64,000 bases of DNA from Bythopirellula polymerisocia (GCF_007860015.1 NZ_SJPS01000001.1:620001-684000); one strand, 5' to 3'; positions 26,310 to 36,609 are shown, numbered from the stretch's first letter. A program made the numbers and translations. The notes: a model not told the origin generated them from the letters alone.

Positions 26310-27157
26310 CTTTTTTTTATTAAATAACCCCCCCACTTTTCGTCGGCGCGGATCGCTTCAACTCGTTGGCGAGCCCAGGCTTACGTAAAATGCGACACCG
26401 TCGGCGGACCGGAGTTTTTGAAACAAAACCCCTCGCTCGTCTCCTATGCCGCACGGCCTGGGTGTTCTCGCCTCTCTTCTCCTTCCATAACAGATAGCCC
26501 CGGCCTGCCTGATGACAGGGGGGAATAACAAAGCCACCGAGAACACGGAGTTCACAGAGGAAGGTTGAAGTTCGTAACCTGCTCTCAGTGTTCTCTGAGT
26601 GCTCGGTGGCTAAATCGATTTCAATAAGAATTAAAGAGAGGGGGAAATTAGACGCGGACAAACGCGGATTCAGCAGATTTTCGCTGATTCGTACCGAGAC
26701 AATCAATCTGATCCGCGCAAATCCGCCCAATCAGCGTCTATCCGCGTTCTACTTCTTCCATAAACATCTGACACGTCACCCATCTTCCTGTTCCCTGTTT
26801 AGGTTGCGGCTAGGGGCAGCGCTGGGATCTCTGTGGCGAAATCTATTTTTGGAATTGCTCTCGATGGAAAATGGGGCGCCCCAAGCGCAGACATCGAACA
26901 AACTTCGCGCAGCACCGGTCGTCCTCTGGCCAACTGATGGAACTGTCGATTGGTCCGCTGCATCTGAACCGGTGCGAACTTCTCAGTTCATTGGCTGGAG
27001 TGAAAACCTGTGCTTTGCGATTGTCATTATAAGGAATCAGGGGGCAGAGTTTAGAGACTATTTTTGACCACCTGGGAAGTAGGCGCGAGGCGCTGGTTGC
27101 TAGGCGCTAGTCAGAGAAGAAGGGGCTGGGATGCGGGGGCTGGGGACTGGGGGGTTT
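26310..27157. repeat. Long inverted repeat, copy 2
   Basis: This is the reverse complement of 9261-10100, about 848 bases long. Its left end (CTTTTTTTTATTAAATAACC) matches the right end of copy 1 and its right end (GGGGACTGGGGGGTTT) matches the left end of copy 1. Homology fades over a few bases beyond both limits. Inside are fold-back modules: AGCCACCGAG...CTCGGTGGCT (about 26532-26612) and AGACGCGGACAAACGCGG...ATCCGCGTTCT (about 26649-26751). No recombinase gene is present in or beside it. The frame 26588-27067 is not called as a gene. Confidence 0.92.
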
Positions 27158-27253
27158 CTTACCGTGGAATCGCAGAGGGTAGGATGGGTGGTTCTGCTGG
27201 CTAAGGGATTCTCAGCGCTTCGCAAATATGTCGACCCGCAGGTTCACCCATCT

Positions 27254-27328
27254 GCATTGGCTTACGCATCGAAACGTTACCCAAGGTGTTACATTCCACA
27301 GCCCTGGGTCGCGTAGCGCACCCTGGGA
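27254..27328. repeat. REP-like element between long repeat and meaB
   Basis: The sequence runs CATTGGCTTACGC, CGTTACCCAAGG, ACAGCCCTGGGTCGCGTAGCG and CACCCTGGG: short dyads (GCGTAGCGC-like, CCCTGGGT...ACCCTGGG) in non-coding DNA downstream of meaB. It resembles the palindromic element beside fbaB in style. Confidence 0.5.
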
Positions 27329-27423
27329 GATGATTGGTGGTGACGAGGGGGGAGGTGTGAGTGGCGGGGTGGAGAGGAATATCGCGCTCCGCTGCGAGTC
27401 GCAGTTAGCGTGCAGAGATGAGA

Positions 27424-28428
27424 TTAAAGCTCGCAGCCCAAGTCGTAGGCATCGAGGATTCTCCGCGCGGCGGATTCTACGGAGATGGCTCCTGTGAGAA
27501 CTTCTTGTTCTAGTTGAGGGCGGATCGCTTTGACAGCAGGGTGAGTGTAGATGGACTGGCGCAAGCGCTCTTCGACGATGGCCCAGAGCCAATGGCGGTT
27601 TTGGTTTTGGCGGCGAGTTGTCAACGTGCCGTTGGCCTGCATGCGATTGTAGTGTTGTTCTACTGCAGTCCAGACTTTGTCGACTCCTTCGTTTTCCAGT
27701 GCGCTGGCTGTGTAGACTTTGGATTCGTGCTGGGCGTGGCTACCGGTGATTGTTTCCAGGGCGTTGCGGTATTGGCGGGCGGCGACCTCGCACGCTGTGC
27801 GCAGTTCGCCGTCGGCTTTGTTGACTACGAGCAGGTCGACCACTTCGAGCAGGCCGCGCTTGATGCCTTGCAGTTCATCTCCGGCAGCGGGGGAGACGAG
27901 GGCTACCAGGCAGTCGGTCATGTGGGAGACGTAGGATTCCGATTGGCCCACGCCGACGGTTTCGATCAGGACGATGTCGTAGCCGGCGGCTTCGCAGACG
28001 AGCATGCTCTCGCGGGTGCAACGGGCGGCACCTCCCAGAGTTCCAGAAGAAGCGGTGGGACGGATGTAGGCGCTTGGCTCAGCTGCTAGGTTGGGCATGC
28101 GGGTCTTGTCGCCGAGGATGCTGCCACCGGTAATGCCACTCGAGGGATCGATGGCAAGCACAGCCACTCGATGACCTGCGCGGACCAGTTGCAGTCCTAA
28201 CGCTTCGATAAAGGTGCTTTTGCCTGCGCCAGGTGTGCCGGTGATGCCGACGCGAATGGCTTTGCCGGTGAACGGCATGAGTTGAGTGAGTAGTTCCTCG
28301 GCTTCTAGCTGATGCTGGGGGTTACTCGATTCAACGAGCGTGAGTGCGCGAGCCAAGACGGCAGTATCACCAGAACGCACTCCAGTGAAGTACTCGTCGA
28401 TCGAAAGTGTTTTCCGAGGCGAAGACAA
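27424..28428 (-). CDS. meaB: Methylmalonyl-CoA mutase-associated GTPase MeaB
   Basis: A G-protein chaperone of the SIMIBI class that gates cofactor B12 loading and protects methylmalonyl-CoA mutase. It has a Walker A loop (GITGTPGAGKSTFIEALG), AIDPSSGITGGSILGDKTRM, ETVGVGQSE (switch III region), and NKADG for guanine recognition. The frame is open up to an ATG at 28704, directly at the mutB stop. That upstream part encodes REP-like palindromes and no family sequence. I therefore place the start at TTG 28428 (SSPRKTLSIDEYFTGVRSGD follows), with AGAAGGA twelve bases upstream, giving 334 residues, the normal MeaB length. It follows mutB as the last gene of the propionate operon. Confidence 0.93.
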   Translation of the reverse strand: MSSPRKTLSIDEYFTGVRSGDTAVLARALTLVESSNPQHQLEAEELLTQLMPFTGKAIRVGITGTPGAGKSTFIEALGLQLVRAGHRVAVLAIDPSSGITGGSILGDKTRMPNLAAEPSAYIRPTASSGTLGGAARCTRESMLVCEAAGYDIVLIETVGVGQSESYVSHMTDCLVALVSPAAGDELQGIKRGLLEVVDLLVVNKADGELRTACEVAARQYRNALETITGSHAQHESKVYTASALENEGVDKVWTAVEQHYNRMQANGTLTTRRQNQNRHWLWAIVEERLRQSIYTHPAVKAIRPQLEQEVLTGAISVESAARRILDAYDLGCEL

Positions 28429-28565
28429 ATCGAGAGGTTTTCCTTCTGTGCTGAGCAAGAAATCCAAATTAGCTACAAAAAAAACAAAAAGTCCCGAGAA
28501 TGAATTCTTGAGTTGCCGACGGGATCTCGTAGTTAGGCAAGCGGCAAGTGTGATAATAACTATAG

Positions 28566-28610
28566 AACGGCCACTCCTGGCCGTTGGATCGGACACAGGC
28601 AGGAGTGCCC
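28566..28610. repeat. Palindromic element between mutB and meaB
   Basis: AACGGCCA (28566-28573) and TGGCCGTT (28578-28585) form a perfect dyad with loop CTCC. A second inverted word, CCACTCCTGG versus GGCAGGAGTG, overlaps it. It lies in the gap between the mutB stop and the probable meaB start, and keeps an open frame on the minus strand. Confidence 0.6.
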
Positions 28611-28704
28611 ATGCTACGTTAGGTACACTTTCACCTGCCGCTCGCCTTATTGTGCATTTTTGTGATTCTTGTGGCAGTCTTGATACACTCTGCCTTGAAT
28701 CCAT

Positions 28705-30891
28705 TCAGTCTTTCAAGTTTATTTCCAGTCGCTCTGCCAAAACCTTGACTAGCTCAGTGGCGGCTTTGCCGATGACGGTTCCTGGGCCGAAGACGGCAGT
28801 GGCCCCGGCATTGTAGAGGGCCTCGTAATCCTCGGGAGGAATCACCCCACCGGCCACAATCAGGATATCGTCGCGACCCAATTTTGCCAATTCATCGCGG
28901 AGTTCAGGAATCAGAGTCAGATGCCCCGCTGCCAGGGAACTCACGCCCACGATGTGTACGTCGTTCTCCACAGCCTGGCGAGCTGTCTCGGCGGGGGTGC
29001 GGAACAATGGGCCGATGTCGACGTCGAATCCCAGGTCGGCAAATGCCGAGGCGATCACTTTTTGACCACGATCGTGGCCGTCTTGTCCCATCTTGGCCAC
29101 CAAAATGCGTGGTCGGCGACCTTCTTGTTTTTCAAAGCGTTCTAACAGTTGCTGAATTTCTTGCACGGTTTCATGGCCTCCGATTTCAGCGGCGTAGACT
29201 CCGCGGACAGCACGCGTGGGGGCTTCGTAGCGTCCGTAGAACTTTTCCAAAGCCTCGCTCATTTCACCGACAGTTGCCTTGGCACGAGCCGCGATGACGG
29301 CCAATTCTAACAAGTTGCCTGACTTATCGTGAGCGGCATTCGTGAGTGCCTCGAGAGACTGCTCGACTTCGGCTTGATCTCGCTCGCCGCGCAGTTTCTT
29401 GAGGTTGGCGATCTGCGACTGACGGACGGTTGTATTATCGACGTGCAGGACTTTTACGTCTTCTGGTTCTGTTGGGCGATATTTATTGACGCCGATGACG
29501 GTCTGTTGGCCGGAGTCGATATGTGCTTGAGTGCGGGCGGCGGCTTCTTCGATGCGCATCTTGGGGATACCAGCCTGGATGGCTTTGGTCATGCCGCCAA
29601 GTTCTTCGACCTCCAGAATATGTTGCCAAGCTCGGCAGGCCAGATCGTGGGTAAGTCGCTCAACATAATAGCTGCCTCCCCAGGGGTCCACGACATCGCA
29701 GGTATCGGTCTCTTGTTGCAAGAAGAGTTGCGTATTGCGGGCAATCCTGGCGGAGAAATCGGAAGGGAGTGCAAGTGCTTCGTCTAGCGCATTGGTATGC
29801 AACGATTGCGTATGTCCGTGGGCGGCGGCCATCGCTTCGAGGCAAGTACGCACGACATTGTTGTAGACATCCTGAGCCGTGAGGCTCCACCCGCTGGTTT
29901 GGCTGTGCGTTCTGAGCGACAGGCTCTTGGGATTCTGTGGCTCAAATTGCTTGATGAGCTTGGCCCAGATCATCCGCGCCGCGCGGAGCTTGGCGACCTC
30001 CATGAAGTAGTTCATGCCAATCGCCCAGAAGAAAGAGAGCCGCGGACAGAAGGCGTCGACTTTTAAGCCGGCTTGCATGCCGGTGCGGACGTAGTCGAGG
30101 CCGTCGGCCAAGGTGTAGGCCAACTCCAGATCGGCCGTGGCGCCCGCTTCCTGCATGTGGTAGCCACTGATGCTGATACTGTTGAATTTGGGCATTCGCT
30201 GACTGGTGAACTCAAAGATGTCCGCAATGATTCGCATGCTGGGTTCGGGCGGATAGATGTAGGTGTTACGGACCATGAACTCTTTGAGGATGTCGTTTTG
30301 AATAGTGCCCGCGAGTTGCTCGGGCTGCACGCCTTGTTCCTCAGCTGCGACGATGTAGAGTGCCATGATCGGCAGCACGGCACCGTTCATGGTCATCGAC
30401 ACGCTCATGCGGTCTAGGGGAATACCATCGAAAAGCATTCGCATGTCGTAGATGCTGTCGATGGCTACGCCTGCCATGCCGACGTCCCCGCTGACGCGCG
30501 GGTGATCGGAATCATAGCCTCGATGGGTAGCCAAATCGAAGGCGATGCTGAGGCCCATTTGACCTGCGGTCAGATTGCGTCGATAGAAGGCATTCGACTC
30601 TTTGGCAGTTGAGAAGCCGGCGTATTGCCGGACGGTCCAAGGTCGCAGGACATACATTGAGGCATAAGGTCCCCGCACATAGGGGGGGAAGCCGGGCATG
30701 GTTGCCAGGTGGTCTACGCCTTTGAGATCGTCGGATGTGTAGAGTGGGGAGACGGCGATTTGCTCGGGGGTTGTCCATGGGGGGAGAGTTCGCGCTCCGC
30801 TCCGCTGACGCTCCGCGTCGCGGCTAACGAGACTTGGCATCGTATCACTTCCGTTCACCAACGGAATATCGGCAAAGTTGGGGATGGCCAT
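28705..30891 (-). CDS. mutB: Methylmalonyl-CoA mutase large (catalytic) subunit
   Basis: A 728-residue adenosylcobalamin enzyme converting (R)-methylmalonyl-CoA to succinyl-CoA and back. The N-terminal TIM barrel has [18 protein letters not shown] (active-site Tyr near 90), [17 protein letters not shown] and [12 protein letters not shown]. The C-terminal B12 domain has [17 protein letters not shown], with the cobalt-ligating DxHxxG, and [12 protein letters not shown]. The start ATG overlaps the mutA stop by one base (TAATG). An N-terminal stretch around residues 19-34 ([16 protein letters not shown]) does not look like the family and is encoded by G/C-rich palindromic words. It forms a heterodimer with MutA and needs MeaB, encoded downstream. 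Confidence 0.97.
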   Translation of the reverse strand: MAIPNFADIPLVNGSDTMPSLVSRDAERQRSGARTLPPWTTPEQIAVSPLYTSDDLKGVDHLATMPGFPPYVRGPYASMYVLRPWTVRQYAGFSTAKESNAFYRRNLTAGQMGLSIAFDLATHRGYDSDHPRVSGDVGMAGVAIDSIYDMRMLFDGIPLDRMSVSMTMNGAVLPIMALYIVAAEEQGVQPEQLAGTIQNDILKEFMVRNTYIYPPEPSMRIIADIFEFTSQRMPKFNSISISGYHMQEAGATADLELAYTLADGLDYVRTGMQAGLKVDAFCPRLSFFWAIGMNYFMEVAKLRAARMIWAKLIKQFEPQNPKSLSLRTHSQTSGWSLTAQDVYNNVVRTCLEAMAAAHGHTQSLHTNALDEALALPSDFSARIARNTQLFLQQETDTCDVVDPWGGSYYVERLTHDLACRAWQHILEVEELGGMTKAIQAGIPKMRIEEAAARTQAHIDSGQQTVIGVNKYRPTEPEDVKVLHVDNTTVRQSQIANLKKLRGERDQAEVEQSLEALTNAAHDKSGNLLELAVIAARAKATVGEMSEALEKFYGRYEAPTRAVRGVYAAEIGGHETVQEIQQLLERFEKQEGRRPRILVAKMGQDGHDRGQKVIASAFADLGFDVDIGPLFRTPAETARQAVENDVHIVGVSSLAAGHLTLIPELRDELAKLGRDDILIVAGGVIPPEDYEALYNAGATAVFGPGTVIGKAATELVKVLAERLEINLKD
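30788..30833. repeat. Palindromic word insert in the mutB N-terminus
   Basis: The minus-strand codons for [10 protein letters not shown] are built from GCGACGCGGAGCGTCAGCGG, overlapping short inverted words (CGCGGAGCG / CGCTCCGCG) in a region where mutase homologues normally have a simple linker before the conserved PLYT.EDL motif. It is in frame and does not break the gene. Confidence 0.45.
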
Positions 30892-32999
30892 TATTCCAAG
30901 ACTCCTTCCTCGCGGAGCAGGTCGCGCAGGGTTTCGAGGACATTACACTTGATGTAAATAAAGCGGTCGACTCCGGCACTGCGCCACTCTGTTTCATTGG
31001 TTCCGGGATTCCCTGCCAAGACGACCGATTTGGCCCCGGCCTGTTTGAGCTTGGCGGCAACTTCAGGAACCATTTCCTGATACAGTTTGTCGGACGAACA
31101 AATAACGGCAGTTGCTGCGCCCGATTCAGCCAGGGCCTTGGCGGCCGAGTCGGCGTTCGGATAGCCTTCGTTGGAGAAGACTTTAAAACCTCCGGCCTCG
31201 AAGAAATTCTTAGCATAACTGGCTCGCGCTGTGTGGTGGGCGACAGGTCCCATGTTAGCGAGGAAGACTGCCGGCCGTTGCCCGTGACGGGTTTCCCAGG
31301 CGTCAACGGCATCACGTAGTTCTTCGAAGGGCTGGGCAAAACTGCGGGCTTCGATGGCTTTGAATTCGATGGATGCCGTATGAAATCCTGTCATACGTGC
31401 CAGTTGGCCAATCGTAGCCCCATTTGCCGCGGCTTCGACTGCTGCCGCCATCCGTGACCCTCCCGTAGACATATCTTTTGCGAGATCGATCCCCTTACGA
31501 GTGTTCTTGGTGCGCTGAACGGCTGCCTGGCGGACTGCCGATAGATCGGGCAGCACGGTTTCGAGTGGGGATTCGGCAATGTCGGGGAATTCGCTGACGC
31601 CGGTGATTCCTTCTTTCCGCTTAGCGATGTCGGTAGCACGAGGGGCATGGGCAGTGGCGATCTGCTCGGCCACCCACCCCGAAAGCAGAGCAGATGCCAT
31701 TCCTTCTCGTCGCTCGATCTCCTGAAAGATTTCCCATGCCTCTTTGGCAAGTTGGTCGGTGATTGAATCCAGGAACCAACTGCCGCCCCCCGGATCGATC
31801 ACGCGATGCAAGTGGGCTTCTTCTTGAATAATGAGTAGGGTATTGCGGGCTACTCGTCGGCTGAACGCATTGGGAAGCCGAAGGAGGCTGTCAAAGGGGA
31901 CCGAAGTAACGACGTTTGCGCCACCGATGCTGGCGGCGAACATGGCGACCGTGTTGCGGAGAATGTTGACGTATGGATCGCGGTGGGTCAATACGCGATT
32001 GCTGGTCCGCGCGTGAATCTTCATAGCCCCCGCTTCTGAGGATCCGCCGCTGGCTTCTACCACGCGTGACCACAGCCGTCGGGCTGCTCTTAGTTTGGCG
32101 ATCGCCAGAAAATGATGTGTCCCTAATTCCACTCGGAAGAGAATCTGCTTGGCGGCATGGTCGATACTCATTCCCGCCGAAGTCATTGCGCGTAAATAAG
32201 TTACCCCGGTTGCCATTTGAATAGCGAGGTCCTGTGCAGCCGTGGCTCCAGCACAATGGTAGGGTGACGTGTTCACTCCGACGGCTATTACTTGAGGACA
32301 ATTCTGAGCCGTCCAATGGGCCAGGTCACCCAATGATTTGAGAGATGTTTCCAGCGACAGCGGAAGATGTCCATCACGAGCCAGCGAGGCCAGCGGATCA
32401 CTATTGAAAGCACCATGGACCTCAGCCAGATCAATGCTACGCTGTTGCCAGAGTGCTACCAAGAGTGAAGCTGCGGGCAAGAAGGCCGCTCCAGCTTCGA
32501 GGGATACCCCAACCTTGTCCAGCTGCACTTCTTTGAGCGCTGTCTCTAGGTCATCGCATGAATAGGCCATCACGCCATTGGCAGCGAGCAATTCGTCGAA
32601 TTCTTTTTCATCTGGATCGAAACCATTACTGCCAGCTTGATCAAAGTGGAGTTGGATCGAGCTTACCCCACCGGCAAGATCGGCGAGAATCTGCTTGTTG
32701 GTTTCGGTCACATCGGGATGGGCGTACTCCTGGCGAAGATCGGCACCGCGGATTGCAACCTCAGGTGCCTGAGAACCGCGTACGAACGGTTTGTTGCCCG
32801 GCAAGCCATTGGGATCTTGGCCATTCGAGGCATCGGGCCGAGAGTAGACGGGCTGAATGTCGATGCCTTCATAGGTGTGCGTGACTAGCTTCTTCTCAAA
32901 GGGGGCACCCTTGAGGTCTTCCTCGACCAGGGAGCGCCACTGTTGGTAGGAGATAGCAGGAAAGTCATCCGCAATCGTGAATTCTGAGGGTAGTACCAT
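30891..32999 (-). CDS. mutA: Methylmalonyl-CoA mutase small subunit
   Basis: A 702-residue non-catalytic partner of MutB with the same two-domain outline: an N-terminal barrel ([60 protein letters not shown]-like [18 protein letters not shown]) and a C-terminal flavodoxin-like domain. The B12-binding DxHxxG motif is missing; at its place is [19 protein letters not shown], as expected for the small subunit. AGGAAG precedes the ATG at 32999. It is followed directly by mutB (one-base overlap). Together they link propionate and succinate metabolism. Confidence 0.96.
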   Translation of the reverse strand: MVLPSEFTIADDFPAISYQQWRSLVEEDLKGAPFEKKLVTHTYEGIDIQPVYSRPDASNGQDPNGLPGNKPFVRGSQAPEVAIRGADLRQEYAHPDVTETNKQILADLAGGVSSIQLHFDQAGSNGFDPDEKEFDELLAANGVMAYSCDDLETALKEVQLDKVGVSLEAGAAFLPAASLLVALWQQRSIDLAEVHGAFNSDPLASLARDGHLPLSLETSLKSLGDLAHWTAQNCPQVIAVGVNTSPYHCAGATAAQDLAIQMATGVTYLRAMTSAGMSIDHAAKQILFRVELGTHHFLAIAKLRAARRLWSRVVEASGGSSEAGAMKIHARTSNRVLTHRDPYVNILRNTVAMFAASIGGANVVTSVPFDSLLRLPNAFSRRVARNTLLIIQEEAHLHRVIDPGGGSWFLDSITDQLAKEAWEIFQEIERREGMASALLSGWVAEQIATAHAPRATDIAKRKEGITGVSEFPDIAESPLETVLPDLSAVRQAAVQRTKNTRKGIDLAKDMSTGGSRMAAAVEAAANGATIGQLARMTGFHTASIEFKAIEARSFAQPFEELRDAVDAWETRHGQRPAVFLANMGPVAHHTARASYAKNFFEAGGFKVFSNEGYPNADSAAKALAESGAATAVICSSDKLYQEMVPEVAAKLKQAGAKSVVLAGNPGTNETEWRSAGVDRFIYIKCNVLETLRDLLREEGVLE

Positions 33000-33068
33000 T
33001 TCTTCCTCGGTCTCTTACTACGTTTGCTTGCTGAGGGAATTTGAATGAACGGAGCGACGCTCTTCTGT

Positions 33069-34568
33069 TCAGATTGCCGGTAAATCAGGGAGCATCACCC
33101 CGTCTCGCAACAGGTTCTGATGAAGCTCAAAACAAGTCGCTAAGTTGTGTCGAATATGTCCGGGACCTGCCTTTTCTATGTACTCGTGCAAATAGTCTCG
33201 GTAGTGGGGATGCGCACAATTGTCGATAATCAGTTTGGCGCGTTTGTCTGGGGACAATCCCCGCAAGTCGGCGATGCCCTGTTCCGTGACGACGACGTTC
33301 ACGGAATGCTCAGTGTGGTCTATGTGGGAACACAATGGCACAATCGTGCTAATCGCACCATCCTTGGCTGTCGAAGGACACATAAAGATTGACAGGTAGG
33401 CATTGCGAGCAAAATCGCCACTGCCGCCAATCCCGTTTAATAACCGTTGGCCTAAAACATGTGATGAATTCACATCACCTTCGAGATCCATTTCCACAGC
33501 CGTATTGAGTGCGATGACCCCCATCTGCCGTACTAACGCAGGGTTATTAGAGATCTCTTGCGGACGAAGTACAAGTCGCGAAGCATAGAACTTGATCTCG
33601 CCGACCAAGTCGAGCATCTGGGGAGGGGTGAGCGTCAGGGCGCAGGTACTTGCTCCCTGAATCAACTCGCGCTTCATAAGTTCAAAGCCCGATGATTGAA
33701 ACACTTCGGTGTACATCGTGAACTTGGGAATATCGGGATGCTCCCCCAAGCTAGCAAGTACTGCATTCGCCACGTTCCCAACCCCAACCTGGAGAGGCAG
33801 CATCTCTTTAGGGATCCGTTTGGCAGCGATTTCCTCCAAGAGAAAGTTGACGACGTGTCGGGCGATGGTACCACTGTAGTAGTTTGGTGAGGAATATCGA
33901 ATCTCTTCGTCCGGCTTGCATGTTTCAACGACTCCAATAATCTTCTCCGGATCAACACGAGCATAGGTCTTGCCAATGCGTTGCAACGGGAAATCAAGGT
34001 CCAAAGCCGGACGATGGGGAGGAGTCTTAGGAATCACGATGTCCGCCATCTCGCTGATTTCGGGGGGGACATATTGATTCAGTTCGATGATGACTTTTTC
34101 AGCGGCTCGCAAGAAGGAGGGCGAGGCACCGATCGACGAAGTAAGATAGACTCGGCCATCTGAGCTAATGTGGTGTGCTTCTACGACCGCAACATCGATT
34201 TTCCCGAAGAAACCGTACATTACCGACTGAGGGACAAGTGAAAGATGCATATCGACGAAGGACACGCGCCCATCATTGATCCGCTCTCGGAGTGGTCGAG
34301 AGGATTGGTAGGGTGCGCGCCAACTGATGGCGTCGGCCTCGGCTAGGGCATCGTCTATGCTGGGTCCCGTCGAAGCGCCGGTAAGGACACGAATCTGAAA
34401 GGGCTTTCCTTCCTCGTGCAGCGCACGGGCTCTCTTCGCCAGAGCCAGAGGAACTACCTTTGCTGCCCCAGCAGGGGTAAACCCGCTGAAAGCTACCAGT
34501 GCACCGTCCTCAATTAATTCGGCTGCCTCTTCTGCCGTCATTCTGGGGAAAGATTCTTTCTCATCCAT
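33069..34568 (-). CDS. Succinyl-CoA:acetate/propionate CoA-transferase (acetyl-CoA hydrolase/transferase family)
   Basis: A 499-residue class I CoA-transferase of the Cat1/AarC/ScpC group. Blocks: FSGFTPAGAAKVVPLALA, VLTGASTGPSIDDALA, MHLSLVPQSVMYGFFG, VVETCKPDEEI, and MYTEVFQSSGF with the likely catalytic Glu that forms the acyl-CoA intermediate. Late blocks are GSGDFARNAYLSIF and VVVTEQGIADLRGLSP. It moves CoA between succinyl-CoA and acetate or propionate. The frame shows a TTG at 34571, but the ATG at 34568 is the natural start. Lying between mutA and the epimerase, it would release propionate or succinate from the mutase pathway without ATP loss. Confidence 0.9.
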   Translation of the reverse strand: MDEKESFPRMTAEEAAELIEDGALVAFSGFTPAGAAKVVPLALAKRARALHEEGKPFQIRVLTGASTGPSIDDALAEADAISWRAPYQSSRPLRERINDGRVSFVDMHLSLVPQSVMYGFFGKIDVAVVEAHHISSDGRVYLTSSIGASPSFLRAAEKVIIELNQYVPPEISEMADIVIPKTPPHRPALDLDFPLQRIGKTYARVDPEKIIGVVETCKPDEEIRYSSPNYYSGTIARHVVNFLLEEIAAKRIPKEMLPLQVGVGNVANAVLASLGEHPDIPKFTMYTEVFQSSGFELMKRELIQGASTCALTLTPPQMLDLVGEIKFYASRLVLRPQEISNNPALVRQMGVIALNTAVEMDLEGDVNSSHVLGQRLLNGIGGSGDFARNAYLSIFMCPSTAKDGAISTIVPLCSHIDHTEHSVNVVVTEQGIADLRGLSPDKRAKLIIDNCAHPHYRDYLHEYIEKAGPGHIRHNLATCFELHQNLLRDGVMLPDLPAI

Positions 34569-34630
34569 CAATCAAGTTGCTTTCTGAAATTTCGGTGAGC
34601 CTGTCCGCGATTCAGTCTTTGAATCCATCA

Positions 34631-35047
34631 CTATTGGGGAGGTTGGCATAATTCGGTTAATACACTATGAGTACTCTTAGGGTGGACGAAAGCAATCTGC
34701 ATCTGATGTGCACCCTGTCTGGGTGTCTCGTCGATCATCCTTAGCCCCTCTTGTTTTAGTTCAGCGATCCGATCTTGAATATTTTCCACGGTGAAAGCCA
34801 GATGATGCAAGCCTTCGCCACGGTTTTCCAGAAATTTCGCCACTGCACTAGCAGGATCGGTAGGTTCCAACAATTCTAGACGAATGTCATTGATTCTGAA
34901 GAAGGCCACCCGTACCTTCTGGCTGGCAACATCTTCATACCCTTCGAACTTTGCGCCGAGCGTCGTTTCATAGAAAGGGCGTTGCTCTTCAATACTTTTT
35001 ACGGCGATACCTATATGATTGAGTGCTTTGACGGGAGTCATCTTCAT
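34631..35047 (-). CDS. mce: Methylmalonyl-CoA epimerase
   Basis: A 138-residue vicinal-oxygen-chelate enzyme that interconverts (2R)- and (2S)-methylmalonyl-CoA. It has the first metal ligand in ALNHIGIAV (His11), GLHHLAFTVENI (His81/82) and TELCQPP (Glu132), and the typical LGAKFEGYEDVASQKVRVAFF and LLEPTDPASAVAKFL segments. AGGAA precedes the ATG. Pcc makes the S form and mutase uses the R form, so this enzyme joins the two. It is encoded between the CoA-transferase and the AarF-type gene in the same direction. Confidence 0.96.
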   Translation of the reverse strand: MKMTPVKALNHIGIAVKSIEEQRPFYETTLGAKFEGYEDVASQKVRVAFFRINDIRLELLEPTDPASAVAKFLENRGEGLHHLAFTVENIQDRIAELKQEGLRMIDETPRQGAHQMQIAFVHPKSTHSVLTELCQPPQ

Positions 35048-35079
35048 GGTTCCTAATTAAGCAAGTTTCTGGAGAATAT

Positions 35080-36582
35080 TTAGCGAGAGTTTGCACACAC
35101 AGCATATCGTTCGATACTGTCTTGCCACATGGCTTGCCAGTAGCGTCCAGCAATTAAGGGCGAACTCAGGACCGTTTCTGCGATATCCAAGTTCGACAGC
35201 CTCGTGGCAAATGACCGAGAATTTGGCGACGACAGCCACCGGCCAGGCCATTCCATCACAGTGATGCGGAGAAACTCACACATTACAATCTGGTCGAGAT
35301 CAAAACCGTTGGCACCGATTTCGCTAAGCACCCCTAACAATGTCAAAAGTGACTTGCGAAACATGAGCAAATCGGACGACAGACTAAGGCGGGCGGTTTT
35401 TACGGCCTCGTCCAAGAGTCCTGTCAGCCACGAGAGTCCCGGCATGTGCCCCTCTCGCATTCGACGGAGCCAAATAGCGACGCATTCTTTCAACAGAGCC
35501 TGATCACACTGCCCTCGAATGTCGAGCGATAATAAGGTGGTCGCAATTTTTTCTGGTCGCAGGCAGATTGCAGCGAGCATGACCTGCACCAAAGCTTCTC
35601 GTTCTCGCGCTCCCAGAAAACCAGCGAGACTCCAATCGAGAATGCCTAAACGGCCATCGTTTGTGCTGAATAGATTTCCTGCATGGGGGTCACAATGAAA
35701 CAAGGCCTGTTCGTCTTTGCACAAGATTGGCTGAACAATCATGGCCCTGGCAACGAGCTCTGCTAGATTTTGCTTCTCAGTAGTCAAAGTGAAATTATGA
35801 TCCGTCACCTTCTCACCGAAGAGACGCTCCATCGCCGTGACGCGTGGCGTGCAGTGTTCGAAGAGTTCCGGGATCGCGATATCGATTTGGTCTGCGAAGA
35901 ACCTGGCTGCTCTCGCCAAGTGGAGCTGTTCTTCGTCGAGCCTAAGTTCGCAGCGGAGTTTGTCTCGTACCTGGTTGAATGTGTCTTGATAATCGAGGGG
36001 GGGTATCCCTAGGTCGTGAAGTCGGCTATCGAGGTGAGAGCCGACCTCCGTAAGGATATCCAATTCCAGCTGGAGACGCTGCACTATGCCCGGTTTCAGG
36101 ATCTTGAAGACTCCTTCTGGTTGTTGAGGTTTGTTCTTTTCACGGAAAGGAATAATGACAGCAACACTCGCCTCTGCGATCGCCGGGGGAAGAAGCTCAA
36201 TTGATTTCGACTCGAGCGGACCTAGCTCCTGCATGAGAATCGATTCGATCGAATGCAATGGCACCGTCGAAGGCATAGATTCGAGTTTAGCGAGTTCGCT
36301 GCGCAGTTCTTGCGCGATGCGCTGGTCACGAGCCAAGATTTGGCCAAGTTTCTGTAAGACAGGACAACTATGGGCCAATCGACCTAGACGCTCTGAGAGA
36401 GTTGCATCTACGGGGAGGGCAAGCTGTTCTTCCACTAACCGATCTTGAACGCTTTGCGGCAAACGGCTGAGAAATACGGCCAGACTTTCCTTGATGGGTA
36501 GCGCAAAATGGGAGTACTCTGCTGGCAGCAAGAGGGCCAGTGATTCTTCATCAATGAGTGTTTCCCAGTTCACGGTTATCAA
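35080..36582 (-). CDS. AarF/ABC1/UbiB-family atypical kinase
   Basis: A 500-residue ABC1-type protein kinase-like protein. Visible motifs: LQKLGQILARD (KxGQ-type), VFKILKPGIVQRLQLELDIL, ELRLDEEQLHLARAARFF, the catalytic-loop-like FHCDPHAGNLFSTNDGRLGILDWSLAG, and a C-terminal helical region. Members of the family act as ATPases or kinases in quinone or lipid biosynthesis. The predicted start is TTG (36582); GTG at 36573 is possible, and neither has a strong ribosome site. It sits between phaC and the epimerase, which is unusual for this family. Substrate unknown. Confidence 0.88.
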   Translation of the reverse strand: MITVNWETLIDEESLALLLPAEYSHFALPIKESLAVFLSRLPQSVQDRLVEEQLALPVDATLSERLGRLAHSCPVLQKLGQILARDQRIAQELRSELAKLESMPSTVPLHSIESILMQELGPLESKSIELLPPAIAEASVAVIIPFREKNKPQQPEGVFKILKPGIVQRLQLELDILTEVGSHLDSRLHDLGIPPLDYQDTFNQVRDKLRCELRLDEEQLHLARAARFFADQIDIAIPELFEHCTPRVTAMERLFGEKVTDHNFTLTTEKQNLAELVARAMIVQPILCKDEQALFHCDPHAGNLFSTNDGRLGILDWSLAGFLGAREREALVQVMLAAICLRPEKIATTLLSLDIRGQCDQALLKECVAIWLRRMREGHMPGLSWLTGLLDEAVKTARLSLSSDLLMFRKSLLTLLGVLSEIGANGFDLDQIVMCEFLRITVMEWPGRWLSSPNSRSFATRLSNLDIAETVLSSPLIAGRYWQAMWQDSIERYAVCANSR

Positions 36583-36609
36583 TCCAGTGCGGCTGATTTA
36601 ATTGCCGCC

